Shown here in pieces: positions 1 to 7,863 of a DNA stretch of 14,389 nt. The DNA lies in the NCBI GenBank assembly GCA_050011095.1, contig JBEKJU010000165.1, positions 1-14,389 of the forward strand, given 5' to 3'. Position 1 is the first letter of the stretch. Every line of letters begins with the position of its first letter. The translations under genes and the position numbers were made by a program. The notes below the pieces were generated by a model. That model did not search any database. It worked only from the letters and a program-made list of their open reading frames with translations, and was not told where the DNA came from. The stretch comes from JBEKJU01 sp050011095. GTDB taxonomy: Bacteria > Desulfobacterota > Syntrophorhabdia > Syntrophorhabdales > WCHB1-27.

Positions 1-260
1 GCCTTCGATGCCCCTTCCTCCATATTCGTGGTCAAGTGGATGCGGCGGAGGACGATCTCTTTCTCCTCGGCTGTGATTTGTTGCTTTTCAAGCCGTTTTT
101 CCAATTCCCGGGAATGGCTCTCCGCTGTTCGTTGCAGCGCCTCCGCCAGACCGTCAACAAGCCAGACGGTATAGCCATGAGTAGCACAGTGAAGCCCAAT
201 TTGGGCCCCCATATTGCCAGCTCCGACGATACACACCGTATTAAGGGATTTTGTTTGCAT
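1..260 (-). CDS. 3-hydroxyacyl-CoA dehydrogenase, N-terminal part (cut by window edge)
   Basis: The reading frame starts at the ATG at 260-258 and stays open to base 1, giving 86 codons of an unfinished gene. Residues 8-36 form a classical NAD-binding Rossmann start: a hydrophobic strand, GAGNMG (GxGxxG), a helix, then a second strand ending in Asp (VWLVD). This is the pattern of 3-hydroxyacyl-CoA or 3-hydroxybutyryl-CoA dehydrogenases, which oxidise the 3-hydroxyl of acyl-CoA thioesters with NAD in beta-oxidation or butyrate-type pathways. A charged helical stretch rich in Glu, Lys and Arg follows, as in that family. The start is supported by AAGGAG six bases upstream of the ATG. A short CTCC/GGAG pairing (267-280) could cover this ribosome site, but it is only four pairs long. 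Substrate chain length cannot be told from this part; another Rossmann dehydrogenase is less likely. Confidence 0.8.
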   Translation of the reverse strand, partial: MQTKSLNTVCIVGAGNMGAQIGLHCATHGYTVWLVDGLAEALQRTAESHSRELEKRLEKQQITAEEKEIVLRRIHLTTNMEEGASK

Positions 261-694
261 TCATCGCTCCTTTTATGGAGGAACAGATTCGTTTTGCCAT
301 TACATGCGGTTGCCAATCTCGAGTTGCTCTTGGCCCGGCTATCACCAAATGAATTCGCTCGAAGAGCTGATCTAAGGGTACTCCATAAGTCACTTCCCGT
401 CCATACTTCCTAGCGCCTTCTAACCCTTATCTTCAAGGATCTCTCCGAAGGCTCTTCGGTATACTTGCATTGTTTAAAATCGTCATCCCATGTAGGCACA
501 CTGCCCCTGCTCTATAAGGCTGTTAGCGGTGCTGAAAAAGATGCCAAATATGGGGGGCTACCTTCCTCCAGTCCATGCCGAGGAAGAAAGTGTCGCTATA
601 GTGAACCTGGACTCTGTCGTCGCTTGCACCTACAAGTAGAGCATGGAGCAGGTCGATGCAGCCTATCGATTACCAGTCCAAAGGCGCAACGGCC
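261..694. other. Gap without a convincing gene
   Basis: This 434-base stretch separates the kinase stop codon from the dehydrogenase start; both genes are on the minus strand. Short open frames exist on both strands between about 500 and 660, but none has a ribosome site or a recognisable domain. A perfect six-pair inverted repeat with a three-base loop (CCGAAG/CTTCGG) lies at 445-459. It has no following T-run, so it is not a standard intrinsic terminator. The 3' leader of the upstream operon and the promoter of the dehydrogenase must lie here, but I cannot place either firmly. Confidence 0.5.
445..459. repeat. Short perfect inverted repeat in the intergenic gap
   Basis: CCGAAG at 445-450 and CTTCGG at 454-459 are exact reverse complements around the loop GCT. 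On the minus strand the hairpin lies about 235 bases after the kinase stop codon. It could contribute to 3'-end formation or RNA stability, but it lacks a U-tract on either strand. Confidence 0.35.
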
Positions 695-3322
695 CTACTC
701 CTCCAGCACCGTCCTGATCGTCCTTGCGATCTCCCTCTTCGTAAGCGGCTTCATTGCAAATGCCCTGATGCCTGCCGCCTTCGCTTTGTCAGCATCGACC
801 AGATGGCTGAAGCCTGTACACATGATTATGGGCATATCTGCTCTGATGGTGAGGATCTCTTTCGCAAGCTGAGCACCCGTCATATCAGGCATGGTCTGGT
901 CGGTAATGATAAGATCGAACCGGGATGGGTCCGCCGTGAAGAGCGCAAGCGCCTCCCTGCCGTTCATCCTGGATGTCACCTCGTAGCCGAGTTCCGCGAG
1001 GATATCTTCGCCCATCTCCACGAGGGCTTCTTCATCATCGACGAAGAGGATGCGCTCGGAGCCGGTGGGTAGCGCTTCGCGGCTGACGGAAGCAGTGACC
1101 GACTCTTCCACGGTCTTCGGGAAATAGACGGTGAAGGTAGAACCCCTGCCCGGTTCACTCTCGACCGTGATGGAACCACCGGACTGATGGACGATGCCAT
1201 GCACCACCGACAGGCCGAGTCCTGTTCCTTCTCCGACCTCTTTCGTAGTGAAGAACGGGTCGAATATCTTGTCGATGATTTCGGGCGCTATGCCGCTTCC
1301 CGTATCGCGGACCGTAAGCTTCATGTAGAGCCCCGGTTCGATGTCCTGGGGGTCTCTGCTTGATGGGGAGACGCTGAAGTCGCTCAACGCTATGTCGAGA
1401 CTCCCCCCCTTCTCCCGCATGGCAAAGGCAGCATTGGTGCAAAGGTTCATGAGGACCTGCTGGATCTGTACCGGGTCACCGAGGATAACGCCGGACTCGC
1501 TCCGGACTTCGACCCTGATGTTGATGGTGCTCGGAGTCGAAGCACGGAGGAATTTCACGGTCTCCTTGACAATACTGGAGAGCCGCAAGGGTTTCTTCTC
1601 CTGCTCGGTCTTCCGGCTGAAGGTGAGCATCTGCTTGACGAGGTCCCTTCCCCGTAGCCCTGCCTCCAGAACCCTCTTGAGATGATGTGCCTCCCGGCTC
1701 TGTCGAGGGACGTGGTCCTCCAGCAACTCCGCGAATCCGATGACGGCCGCAAGAATATTGTTGAAGTCGTGGGCTATACCTCCGGTGAGCGTACCGAGGG
1801 CCTCCATTTTCTGAGCCTGGCGGAGCTGGGTTTCGAGTCTCTTTCGTTCCGAGATGTCATTCCCCACGGCCAATAGCCCATTGATCAGACCGTTTTCCTC
1901 GTAAAGAGGTGTGACTGTCCAGGAAACCCACACCTTTTCTCCGTTTCGCCGCATGTTCTGTATCTCACTCTCGCGATACCGATCCGGGTGCTTCGCAATA
2001 TACTCCATAAACATCTTCGCGTTCAGCCCGGAGGCGGTATCTGGGGGCACTATCATTCCGAAGACATGCTTTCCCCGTATCTCCTCCTCCGAATAACCAA
2101 AAAAGTCCTGTCCGTAGTCGTTAAGAAAGGTCACCCGGCCTTCCGCATCGACCCGTATGATGATGCTGTTCACACTCTCAACCAGGTCACGGTACTTTTC
2201 CTCGCTCTCCCGGAGCTTCGCCGTTCTTTCCTGCACGCGCAGCTCAAGCTCATCGCGGGACTTGCGGAGTTCTTCCTCCATATGTTTGCGCTCAGTGATG
2301 TCCACATGAATCCAGAGCCGACCATATGACTTTCCATTGACGTTCAGGGGGACAAAATCCCGCAATGCTGTCAGTCCACCCTGCATGGCGAATTCTTCGG
2401 CCTTGACCGGTTGTCCTCGCTTAATGATTTCCCTGATGCGGGCAGCAGCCTGGTCAGGATGCAAGTAAGCATACTTGATCTTCTCGAGGAAGTCAGGCGA
2501 GGCCATGCCTACCAGGTCGGCAGGAGCGTCTTTCAGTCCATAATAATCACAGAAGGCTTGATTAACGAATTCAACCCGCCCCTCATCGGTCATGAGGAGG
2601 AGGCCGGAATACATGCTGGAGAGCATATGGTAGAAGCGCTGTAAGGCATTATGCAGCGCACTTTCGGCCTGCCTGCGCTCGGTGATATCTTCGAACACGG
2701 CATAAACTTCCGATGGGCGCGTCTGGCCCGGATAAAACACGGGCACGGCATCGATGTCGATCCAGCGATAATCTCCAGCCCTCGGGTTAAACACACCCAT
2801 GATCACGCCGCGCACCTCTTTGCCGGTCCTAAGCGCCACCATTGCAGGATGCTCCATACCGGGGAACACTTCCCCGTTCTCCCTGATGGTGTCATGCTCC
2901 TCTTTGACCGAAGTGCTGCCCAGGAACTGTTCCCGGTTTTTGCCTAGGATCCGTTCGGCGGCTGGATTCATCGCGATGATCTTTCCGTCAGCGCCCTGGT
3001 GGACCACACCCTGCAACATCGTTTCCGCAAGCAGACGGTGGCGCTCCTCGCTCTGGCGCAGCGCCTCCTCGGCCCGCTTGCGCTCGGTAATGTCTATGAA
3101 CGTCCCGATGCAGCCACGCACGTCGCTCTTCGCATCACGCAGAGGGATGGCGCTACCCAGTATGGTCATTTGCCGGCCCGACGGCAGGCTCACGCGCAGC
3201 TCACAATCGCGCACCTCCTGGTTGGTGGCAACGGCCATTTGCATTGGTAATTCGCTGGCGGCGAGTTCTCGTCCATCGGAGTCGAAGAATCGCCGGACAT
3301 CGGGGAGGGTGGTGGCCGACAC
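695..3322 (-). CDS. Multi-PAS hybrid histidine kinase, C-terminal half (PAS-HisKA-HATPase-receiver)
   Basis: This 875-residue frame holds the catalytic half of a broken giant kinase. It contains the rest of PAS 5 (1-80), three more PAS domains (about 90-218, 225-345, 373-493), and the coiled linkers DITERK/DISERK that usually end PAS units. The HisKA domain has H-box GGIAHDFNN with H518. The ATPase domain has an N-box around N626, DTGSG at 673-677, FDPFF at 687-691 and GTGLG at 699-703. A C-terminal receiver domain has D762/D763, the phospho-acceptor D808, T836 and K858. No membrane segment is visible, so it should be cytoplasmic. The GTG at 3322 is only the first start codon in this frame. 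The frame is open upstream to about 3415, where it joins the preceding gene by a one-base shift. If the shift is real, translation would have to begin at GTG 3322 (GGGGA lies just upstream) or later, without the N-terminal sensors. Confidence 0.9.
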   Translation of the reverse strand: MSATTLPDVRRFFDSDGRELAASELPMQMAVATNQEVRDCELRVSLPSGRQMTILGSAIPLRDAKSDVRGCIGTFIDITERKRAEEALRQSEERHRLLAETMLQGVVHQGADGKIIAMNPAAERILGKNREQFLGSTSVKEEHDTIRENGEVFPGMEHPAMVALRTGKEVRGVIMGVFNPRAGDYRWIDIDAVPVFYPGQTRPSEVYAVFEDITERRQAESALHNALQRFYHMLSSMYSGLLLMTDEGRVEFVNQAFCDYYGLKDAPADLVGMASPDFLEKIKYAYLHPDQAAARIREIIKRGQPVKAEEFAMQGGLTALRDFVPLNVNGKSYGRLWIHVDITERKHMEEELRKSRDELELRVQERTAKLRESEEKYRDLVESVNSIIIRVDAEGRVTFLNDYGQDFFGYSEEEIRGKHVFGMIVPPDTASGLNAKMFMEYIAKHPDRYRESEIQNMRRNGEKVWVSWTVTPLYEENGLINGLLAVGNDISERKRLETQLRQAQKMEALGTLTGGIAHDFNNILAAVIGFAELLEDHVPRQSREAHHLKRVLEAGLRGRDLVKQMLTFSRKTEQEKKPLRLSSIVKETVKFLRASTPSTINIRVEVRSESGVILGDPVQIQQVLMNLCTNAAFAMREKGGSLDIALSDFSVSPSSRDPQDIEPGLYMKLTVRDTGSGIAPEIIDKIFDPFFTTKEVGEGTGLGLSVVHGIVHQSGGSITVESEPGRGSTFTVYFPKTVEESVTASVSREALPTGSERILFVDDEEALVEMGEDILAELGYEVTSRMNGREALALFTADPSRFDLIITDQTMPDMTGAQLAKEILTIRADMPIIMCTGFSHLVDADKAKAAGIRAFAMKPLTKREIARTIRTVLEE

Positions 3323-3495
3323 ATTTTCCCCGCTGCTCGCCTCATAGAATTCGTCGGCCCGCCGGTTGCCGGTAATGGTAAGACACTCTGGATCGCGAGC
3401 GATCCAGACCGCTGCGGCACCATGTCCAGAAGGCGCTGGAACTCCTCCGCCCGCTGCCGCAGCGCCTCTTCGGCCTGTTTGCGCTCGGTGATGTC
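3056..3495 (-). repeat. Near-identical PAS linker copies flanking the broken PAS unit
   Basis: The coding sequence for the linker DITERK(R/Q)AEEALRQ occurs as two very similar 39-base copies at 3056-3094 and 3457-3495. More diverged copies occur at each PAS boundary of the kinase, for example near 2670, 3850, 4240 and 4665. The spacing is mostly about 380-430 bases, one PAS unit. Such copies reflect duplication of PAS units and could recombine. Confidence 0.6.
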
Positions 3496-5166
3496 AACGC
3501 CTGTAGCGATGATATACAGTAATTCATTTGCCTGACTCGCGAGCGCCGTATTCGACCAGGCGATGAGCCGATGTGAACCATCCCTGGCAAGCCAGTGGTT
3601 CTCGTGGGTATTCGGGAAGGCCCCGGCTTTGAGTGCCTCCCACGTCTCCCTCACCCCGGGCATCTCGTCTTGCGACACCAGGAATTCCCAGAAGACGCGG
3701 CCCAGTACTTCCGCGGCCGAATAGCCCGTGATCTCCTCGCAGGCCCGGTTGAAGCGGGTAATGCGTCCTTGTCTGTCCAAGACGACCACGAGGGCTCCGG
3801 CCGTATCTAGCACGGTGGACACGAAATCGCGCTGCTGACGTATTTCCTCTTCGGCCCACTTGCGCTCGGTGATGTCCCAGATAATGCCGTTGATCCTCTC
3901 CGGCCTGTTGCTCGCATCGTGCCGGACTAGCCGACCGCGGGCAGCGATGTAATGGACGCTCCCGTCCGGCCAGATGGCGCGGTACTCCGGCTCATATGGG
4001 ACATCCTGTTCGATCGTCCGGGCATGAGCAGCTTTGAGCATTTCCCGGTCATCGGGGTGTACTACGCCGAAGAACTCATCCGCGGTCCCGGTGAACGTGG
4101 TCGGCTCGATCCCCAGAAGGGAGCACACCTGGTCGTCAAAAGAGCGCCTGTCCGCAAGAAGATCCCAGTGCCACACCCCCATGGAGGCTGACTGCAGCGC
4201 TAGATCAAGCCGAGCTTTGGCCTCCTGGAGCCTTTCCTCTGCCTGCTTACGTTCGGTAATGTCCCTGACCACCAGGCTGGTCCGGAGCGTACCGGATGAA
4301 TCCTCGAATACCGTATTCGATACCTCCGCAGGAAACAGGGACCCGTCTTTCCGCCTGAATGTCAGCTCCTCTTGGAACTTTCCGGTTCTTGCCCGCTCCT
4401 CGAGGGCCACTAAGAGCTTCTCATCGTGCACGACGATATCGGCCCGGCGGGCTGCGAGGATTTCCTCCTCAGTCATGTCGAGCATTTCGTGCATGCGCCT
4501 GTTTGCGGAGAGCACGGTGCCATCCGGGTTAGTGAACATGATCCCCTCGAGGCTGTTCTCGTAAAGCGAGCGGTAGCGTTGTTCGCTGTCTTTGAGCTCT
4601 CTCGTCCTCTGCTCGACTTTCGCCTCGAGATCATCGTGGGCTTTTTGAAGCTCATCCTCGGCCCGTTTACGCTCGGTCAGGTCGGTGGCTACAATGCAGA
4701 AAGCTTCCGCGTCGTTGAGCATGAGGGAACGGGCAGAAAGGGAGACCGGCACTTCTCCTCCATCAGCGGTCCTGAGAAGGAAGTCTCCTTTACAGCCCTC
4801 TTTCCCACACGCGCGCAGCATCGCCTCGAGGGATTGCCTGTTTCGCGACATAACGAAATCGTGAAAGGACGCACCCAGGAGCTTGTTAAGAGGCATTCCG
4901 GTCAGTTCCGAGAGACGGCTGTTGCAGTACAGGATCGTGCCGTCAGTTGCCACGGTGGCGGCGCCCTCGTTCATCGTCTCGACGAGGACACGGTAGGGGT
5001 GTTCGGCGCCTTGGAGGGTAAATACTTGACCGCCATCGGGTCCATTGACAACGAGCGCATCTATCTCATGGTTCCTGATCGCCCGGAGGGTCTCTTCGGC
5101 CTCATCGAGGCGTATTCGCAATGCCTTCACTTCGGCCTCAAGGTCACGGATCCTGGTCTTCTCCAT
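3190..5166 (-). CDS. Multi-PAS sensor protein, N-terminal half of the kinase, frameshifted at its end
   Basis: The frame encodes 658 residues. Residues 1-36 form a Glu/Arg-rich coiled coil of the type seen at the start of PAS kinases beside kaiBC loci. PAS units follow at about 55-165, 195-305, 318-435 and 445-560, with a fifth beginning near 567. Each ends in a DITERK- or DLTERK-type linker, and a long coiled linker lies at 165-195. After residue 584 (LLDMVP) the sequence loses PAS character and about 74 unrelated residues follow to the stop. The missing continuation (AAVWIARDPE...) is found in the next frame. The gene starts 29 bases after the second kaiB stop and has AGGAAG five bases before its ATG, so it is the last gene of the kai operon. 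It probably senses an internal signal or reads the Kai complex. As it stands it has no kinase domain. Confidence 0.85.
   Translation of the reverse strand: MEKTRIRDLEAEVKALRIRLDEAEETLRAIRNHEIDALVVNGPDGGQVFTLQGAEHPYRVLVETMNEGAATVATDGTILYCNSRLSELTGMPLNKLLGASFHDFVMSRNRQSLEAMLRACGKEGCKGDFLLRTADGGEVPVSLSARSLMLNDAEAFCIVATDLTERKRAEDELQKAHDDLEAKVEQRTRELKDSEQRYRSLYENSLEGIMFTNPDGTVLSANRRMHEMLDMTEEEILAARRADIVVHDEKLLVALEERARTGKFQEELTFRRKDGSLFPAEVSNTVFEDSSGTLRTSLVVRDITERKQAEERLQEAKARLDLALQSASMGVWHWDLLADRRSFDDQVCSLLGIEPTTFTGTADEFFGVVHPDDREMLKAAHARTIEQDVPYEPEYRAIWPDGSVHYIAARGRLVRHDASNRPERINGIIWDITERKWAEEEIRQQRDFVSTVLDTAGALVVVLDRQGRITRFNRACEEITGYSAAEVLGRVFWEFLVSQDEMPGVRETWEALKAGAFPNTHENHWLARDGSHRLIAWSNTALASQANELLYIIATGVDITERKQAEEALRQRAEEFQRLLDMVPQRSGSLAIQSVLPLPATGGPTNSMRRAAGKMCRPPPSPMSGDSSTPMDENSPPANYQCKWPLPPTRRCAIVSCA
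3413..3418 (-). other. Frameshift point joining the two kinase halves
   Basis: On the minus strand the bases read GTG CCG CAG CGG. Inserting one G (GTG CCG GCA GCG) restores a continuous PAS sequence, VPAAVWIARDPE, and one open frame from 5166 to 695 of about 1,490 residues. No slippery heptamer is present, so programmed frameshifting is unlikely. Either a real one-base deletion or a base-calling error would explain it. Confidence 0.85.
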
Positions 5167-5195
5167 GGTGTCTTCCTGTCCTTTCCTGTATGCTG

Positions 5196-5561
5196 TCAGG
5201 ATTTGCTTTCAGGTTCCGGCTTATCGTCTTTGGGTTTGAGATCGAGGCCCATGAGGACACGGTCCACGTCCGCCATGCTGCCGATAAACTTGCGCAGGGG
5301 TAGAGGCAGTTTTTTCACGAGAGTCGGAACCGCGATAATCTGCTCGCCCTTGGCGAGGACCGGCTGCTGGTAGATGTCGATCACCTCCAGTTCATAGCGG
5401 CCGTTCAGGTGTTCCTCACAGATCTTCTTGATATTCACAATGGACTGGGTAGATTTCGGAGTAGCGCCGGAAACGTAAAGACGGAGAACATACTTATTAT
5501 CTTTGGAGTCCTTGAGGGCTTTCTCAAAAACCTCAGTCTGGTCGTGAACCTTTTTTTTCAT
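5196..5561 (-). CDS. kaiB: KaiB-like protein, divergent second copy
   Basis: This 121-residue protein has the thioredoxin-like KaiB fold signature: strand LRLYVSGATPKS (26-37), the helix KKICEEHLNG (45-54), LEVIDIYQQP, and the Pro-rich stretch AVPTLVKKLPLPLRKF (77-92). Family members bind the KaiC hexamer after a fold switch. Compared with its neighbour it has an N-terminal extension of about ten residues and a Lys/Glu/Pro-rich tail. The usual IGDLSN is replaced by IGSMAD (93-98), while the end VLMGLDL is kept. Its ATG overlaps the stop of the first kaiB (ATGA), with GAGGAGG just upstream. It may have altered KaiC binding or act on the kinase encoded next. The family call is firm; the specific role is inference. 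Confidence 0.93.
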   Translation of the reverse strand: MKKKVHDQTEVFEKALKDSKDNKYVLRLYVSGATPKSTQSIVNIKKICEEHLNGRYELEVIDIYQQPVLAKGEQIIAVPTLVKKLPLPLRKFIGSMADVDRVLMGLDLKPKDDKPEPESKS

Positions 5562-5887
5562 GCCTTCCTCCTCTCGGCCTGAGCAACGGGCCGAAGGTCA
5601 AGACCGACGAGCACCCGCTCGGTGTTGGAGAGGTCCCCGATGATCTTCTTTACCGGCTCAGGGAGCTTCCTCACGAGCATGGGAATGGCGAGGATTTGAT
5701 CGCCCTTCGCGAGCGTGGGGTGTTCCAGAAGGTCGATGATCTCGATCCGGTACTTCCCCGCCAGGTGCTCTTCACAGATCTTCTTCAGGTTCGCGAATGC
5801 CGCAAGAGACTTCGGCGTTTGCCCTGCAACATAAAGCCTGAGTTCCCAGAAATCCACCCCATCTTCCTTCGGCTTCCCGTTCTTCAT
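5558..5887 (-). CDS. kaiB: KaiB, canonical circadian-clock-type protein
   Basis: This 109-residue protein closely follows cyanobacterial KaiB: LRLYVAGQTPKS (16-27), IEIIDLLEHP (48-57), IPMLVRKLPEPVKKIIGDLSN (68-88) and RVLVGLDL at 91-98. In cyanobacteria KaiB binds phosphorylated KaiC through the N-terminal KaiC ring and promotes dephosphorylation. The proline cluster involved in fold switching is mostly kept, with PEP in place of PPP. Its start codon overlaps the kaiC stop by four bases (ATGA), which implies translational coupling and matched amounts of the two proteins. A G-rich stretch (GAGGGGG) lies in the end of kaiC as a ribosome site. No KaiA gene is present in the window. Confidence 0.96.
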   Translation of the reverse strand: MKNGKPKEDGVDFWELRLYVAGQTPKSLAAFANLKKICEEHLAGKYRIEIIDLLEHPTLAKGDQILAIPMLVRKLPEPVKKIIGDLSNTERVLVGLDLRPVAQAERRKA

Positions 5888-7599
5888 CGGTCTGCCCCCT
5901 CATCTGCCTTGCGTGCGTGGGCTATCCGGGCGCGCTGCTCTGCCGACGCCTGCTTTTGGGCCTCCACCTCGGCCATCCGTTTTTTGATCTCTTCCTCTTC
6001 CGCCTCGAATTCCGAACGGAGTACGGTCAACTGTGACTCAAGCACCGCACGCCTGCGCTCAAGCTGGCGGTTGAGCCGCTCCATCTCCTGGGTGCGGGCG
6101 AGGGTGGATGCCTGTTCTTTCGCGATCTCGACCGCTCGGGCGGCCCCGGTTAGGGCGCCTGATGCACCGAGGTACACATCTTCCAATGTAAGGCCGTTTT
6201 TGGTCAGCCGGAATTCCCTGAATTGATTCGAGTGGGCCATGCCCCTGGACTTGACGATTGTGAGCCCCCGGTTGCGTTCGCCCTGCCCCTCGATGTGCTT
6301 AAGCACGATCCATGTGTCCATGAGTGAGGAGACTCCGACCTCACTCTGTTCAAGGCTGGCCCCGGGCGAGGTGAGGCTCGTGAAGAGGGATGTTATCTGC
6401 CTGCTTTTCAGGAAATCGATGAAGCGAGTCAGCATCAACTTCGCGTCCAACTGTGTGCCCACGGAGATAAGGTTCGTGATGGGGTCCATGACGACGACGT
6501 GGGGTTTGAATTGATCGGCCAGTTTCGTCATCTCGAGAAGGTGCATCTCAAGTCCGAAATGCGTCGGCCTCTCGGAGCGGATCAAAAGGGAGTTGCTCGA
6601 TAGGTGAGGCTCCAGGTCTATCCCGGCGGAGCGCATGTTCCTGACGATCTGTTTCGGGGATTCTTCAAAGGCGAGGTAGAGCGCGCGCTCGCCCCTTTTA
6701 CAGGCACTTTCCACGAATTGGGCCGCCATGGTGGATTTCCCTGTCCCTGCCGTACCGGAGACAAGGACGCTCGATCCTTTGTAATAGCCCTTTTTGTCGA
6801 ACATCGCATCGAGGCGGGGGATGCCCGTGGAAACCCGGCCCAAGGGTGCCTCCGAGTCAAGGCCCAAAGAAGTGATGGGGAGTATGGATATGCCGTCCTT
6901 GTCGATGAGAAAGGGGTATTCGTTCCTGCCATGGGAGGATCCGCGGTATTTGACCACCCGGAGACGGCGTGTCGATACATGGTCGGTGACCCTGTGATCG
7001 AGGAAGATCACACAGTCCGCCACGAACTCTTCGAGGCCGTGACGGGTGAGGGTTATCTCGCCCCGCTCTCCGGTAACGACGGCGGTCACGCCCTTTTTCT
7101 TGAGCCAGCGGAAGAGGCGTCGAAGCTCCGCCCTTAAGATCGCCTCGTTGGGAAGGGAGGCAAAGAGGACTTCCAGGGTATCTAGGACGACGCGTTTTGC
7201 CTTGATGGAGCCGATGGCGTTACCGAGGCGGACGAAGAGACCTTCCAGGTCGTACTCCCCCGTCTCCTCGATCTCCGAACGCTCTATGTAGACGTAATCG
7301 ATGGCGAGCTTCTGCTGCTTCACGAGCCCGTCCAGGTCAAAACCGAGGGAGGAGACGTTCGTGGTAAGCTCTTCCTCCGTCTCCTCGAAGGCCATGAAGA
7401 CACCCGGTTCGTCATAGAAGGTCGCACCCTTAACGAGAAACTCTAAAGCGATGAGGGTCTTCCCTGAGCCCGCGGCCCCTGTCACAAGGGTCGGACGCCC
7501 TCTCGGGATTCCGCCCATGGTGATCTCGTCGAGGCCCTGAATCCCCGTGGGGCACTTCTGCAATGCGAAGCGGTCCGATGGTGTCTTCTTGCGCGGCAT
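5884..7599 (-). CDS. kaiC: KaiC, double-domain clock-type ATPase with Ser-Ser site and C-terminal coil
   Basis: This 571-residue protein has two RecA-like KaiC domains. CI has Walker A GAAGSGKT (41-48), the glutamate pair E72-E73 and Walker B VVLD (137-140). CII has GTAGTGKS (282-289), E312-E313 and VVVMD (368-372). KaiC forms hexamers that hydrolyse ATP and autophosphorylate at two adjacent residues in CII, Ser431/Thr432 in Synechococcus. The corresponding position here is VGVSSLMDT, so the pair is S424-S425. The usual C-terminal tail is replaced by a long charged coiled coil, about 485-565, making the protein some 50 residues longer than cyanobacterial KaiC (519). The ATG at 7599 is supported by AGGAGG eight bases upstream. 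It is the first gene of the operon. With KaiB but no KaiA it may work as a damped timer or stress switch rather than a full oscillator; that is inference. Confidence 0.96.
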   Translation of the reverse strand: MPRKKTPSDRFALQKCPTGIQGLDEITMGGIPRGRPTLVTGAAGSGKTLIALEFLVKGATFYDEPGVFMAFEETEEELTTNVSSLGFDLDGLVKQQKLAIDYVYIERSEIEETGEYDLEGLFVRLGNAIGSIKAKRVVLDTLEVLFASLPNEAILRAELRRLFRWLKKKGVTAVVTGERGEITLTRHGLEEFVADCVIFLDHRVTDHVSTRRLRVVKYRGSSHGRNEYPFLIDKDGISILPITSLGLDSEAPLGRVSTGIPRLDAMFDKKGYYKGSSVLVSGTAGTGKSTMAAQFVESACKRGERALYLAFEESPKQIVRNMRSAGIDLEPHLSSNSLLIRSERPTHFGLEMHLLEMTKLADQFKPHVVVMDPITNLISVGTQLDAKLMLTRFIDFLKSRQITSLFTSLTSPGASLEQSEVGVSSLMDTWIVLKHIEGQGERNRGLTIVKSRGMAHSNQFREFRLTKNGLTLEDVYLGASGALTGAARAVEIAKEQASTLARTQEMERLNRQLERRRAVLESQLTVLRSEFEAEEEEIKKRMAEVEAQKQASAEQRARIAHARKADEGADR

Positions 7600-7663
7600 G
7601 ATTACGCCCTCCTGGAGGTAGTCTGAAGGATCTGGAAAAAGAAATGGCGCAGATAGGGCTGCA

Positions 7664-7677
7664 GGAAACGGGTTTCC
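7664..7677. promoter_or_regulatory. Perfect dyad in the kaiC leader
   Basis: GGAAAC at 7664-7669 and GTTTCC at 7672-7677 are exact inverted copies around GG. The dyad lies between the predicted kaiC transcription start and its ribosome site. It could be a regulator binding site or a leader hairpin. Confidence 0.35.
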
Positions 7678-7713
7678 ATGACCACTGCCTTTATTACGAT
7701 TGGATGCAGTGTA

Positions 7714-7743
7714 ATTTTAGCAGAAGGGTTGTGAGGTTGTAAA
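7714..7743 (-). promoter_or_regulatory. Predicted sigma70-type promoter of the kai operon
   Basis: On the minus strand TTTACA (7743-7738) and TAAAAT (7719-7714) are separated by 18 bases. Each matches the -35 or -10 consensus at five of six positions. Transcription would start near 7706 and give a leader of about 105 bases before the kaiC ATG. The region is the divergent gap with the plus-strand Nudix gene. Confidence 0.5.
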
Positions 7744-7863
7744 GAAGGTAATCCGTATGCCTATGGGCCGGGATGGACAAGGGGATTCGATTTTCATCAG
7801 GCATGGTGGAGCTACGCCCCTCATTTTCGGGTTCACGATTACCGCTCGCAACCGTGCACTCAT

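Noticed and set aside
465..872. 135-residue plus-strand open frame with a hydrophobic stretch
   Set aside because: The hydrophobic part is antisense to the kinase receiver domain; there is no ribosome site or family likeness.
4426..5373. 315-residue plus-strand open frame
   Set aside because: It lies antisense over the PAS kinase and second kaiB and has no domain character; it is a shadow of GC-rich codon use.
5551..5558. Run of eight A (minus strand) at the second kaiB start as a slippage site
   Set aside because: The frame continues normally through Met-Lys-Lys-Lys and no alternative frame of interest is reached.
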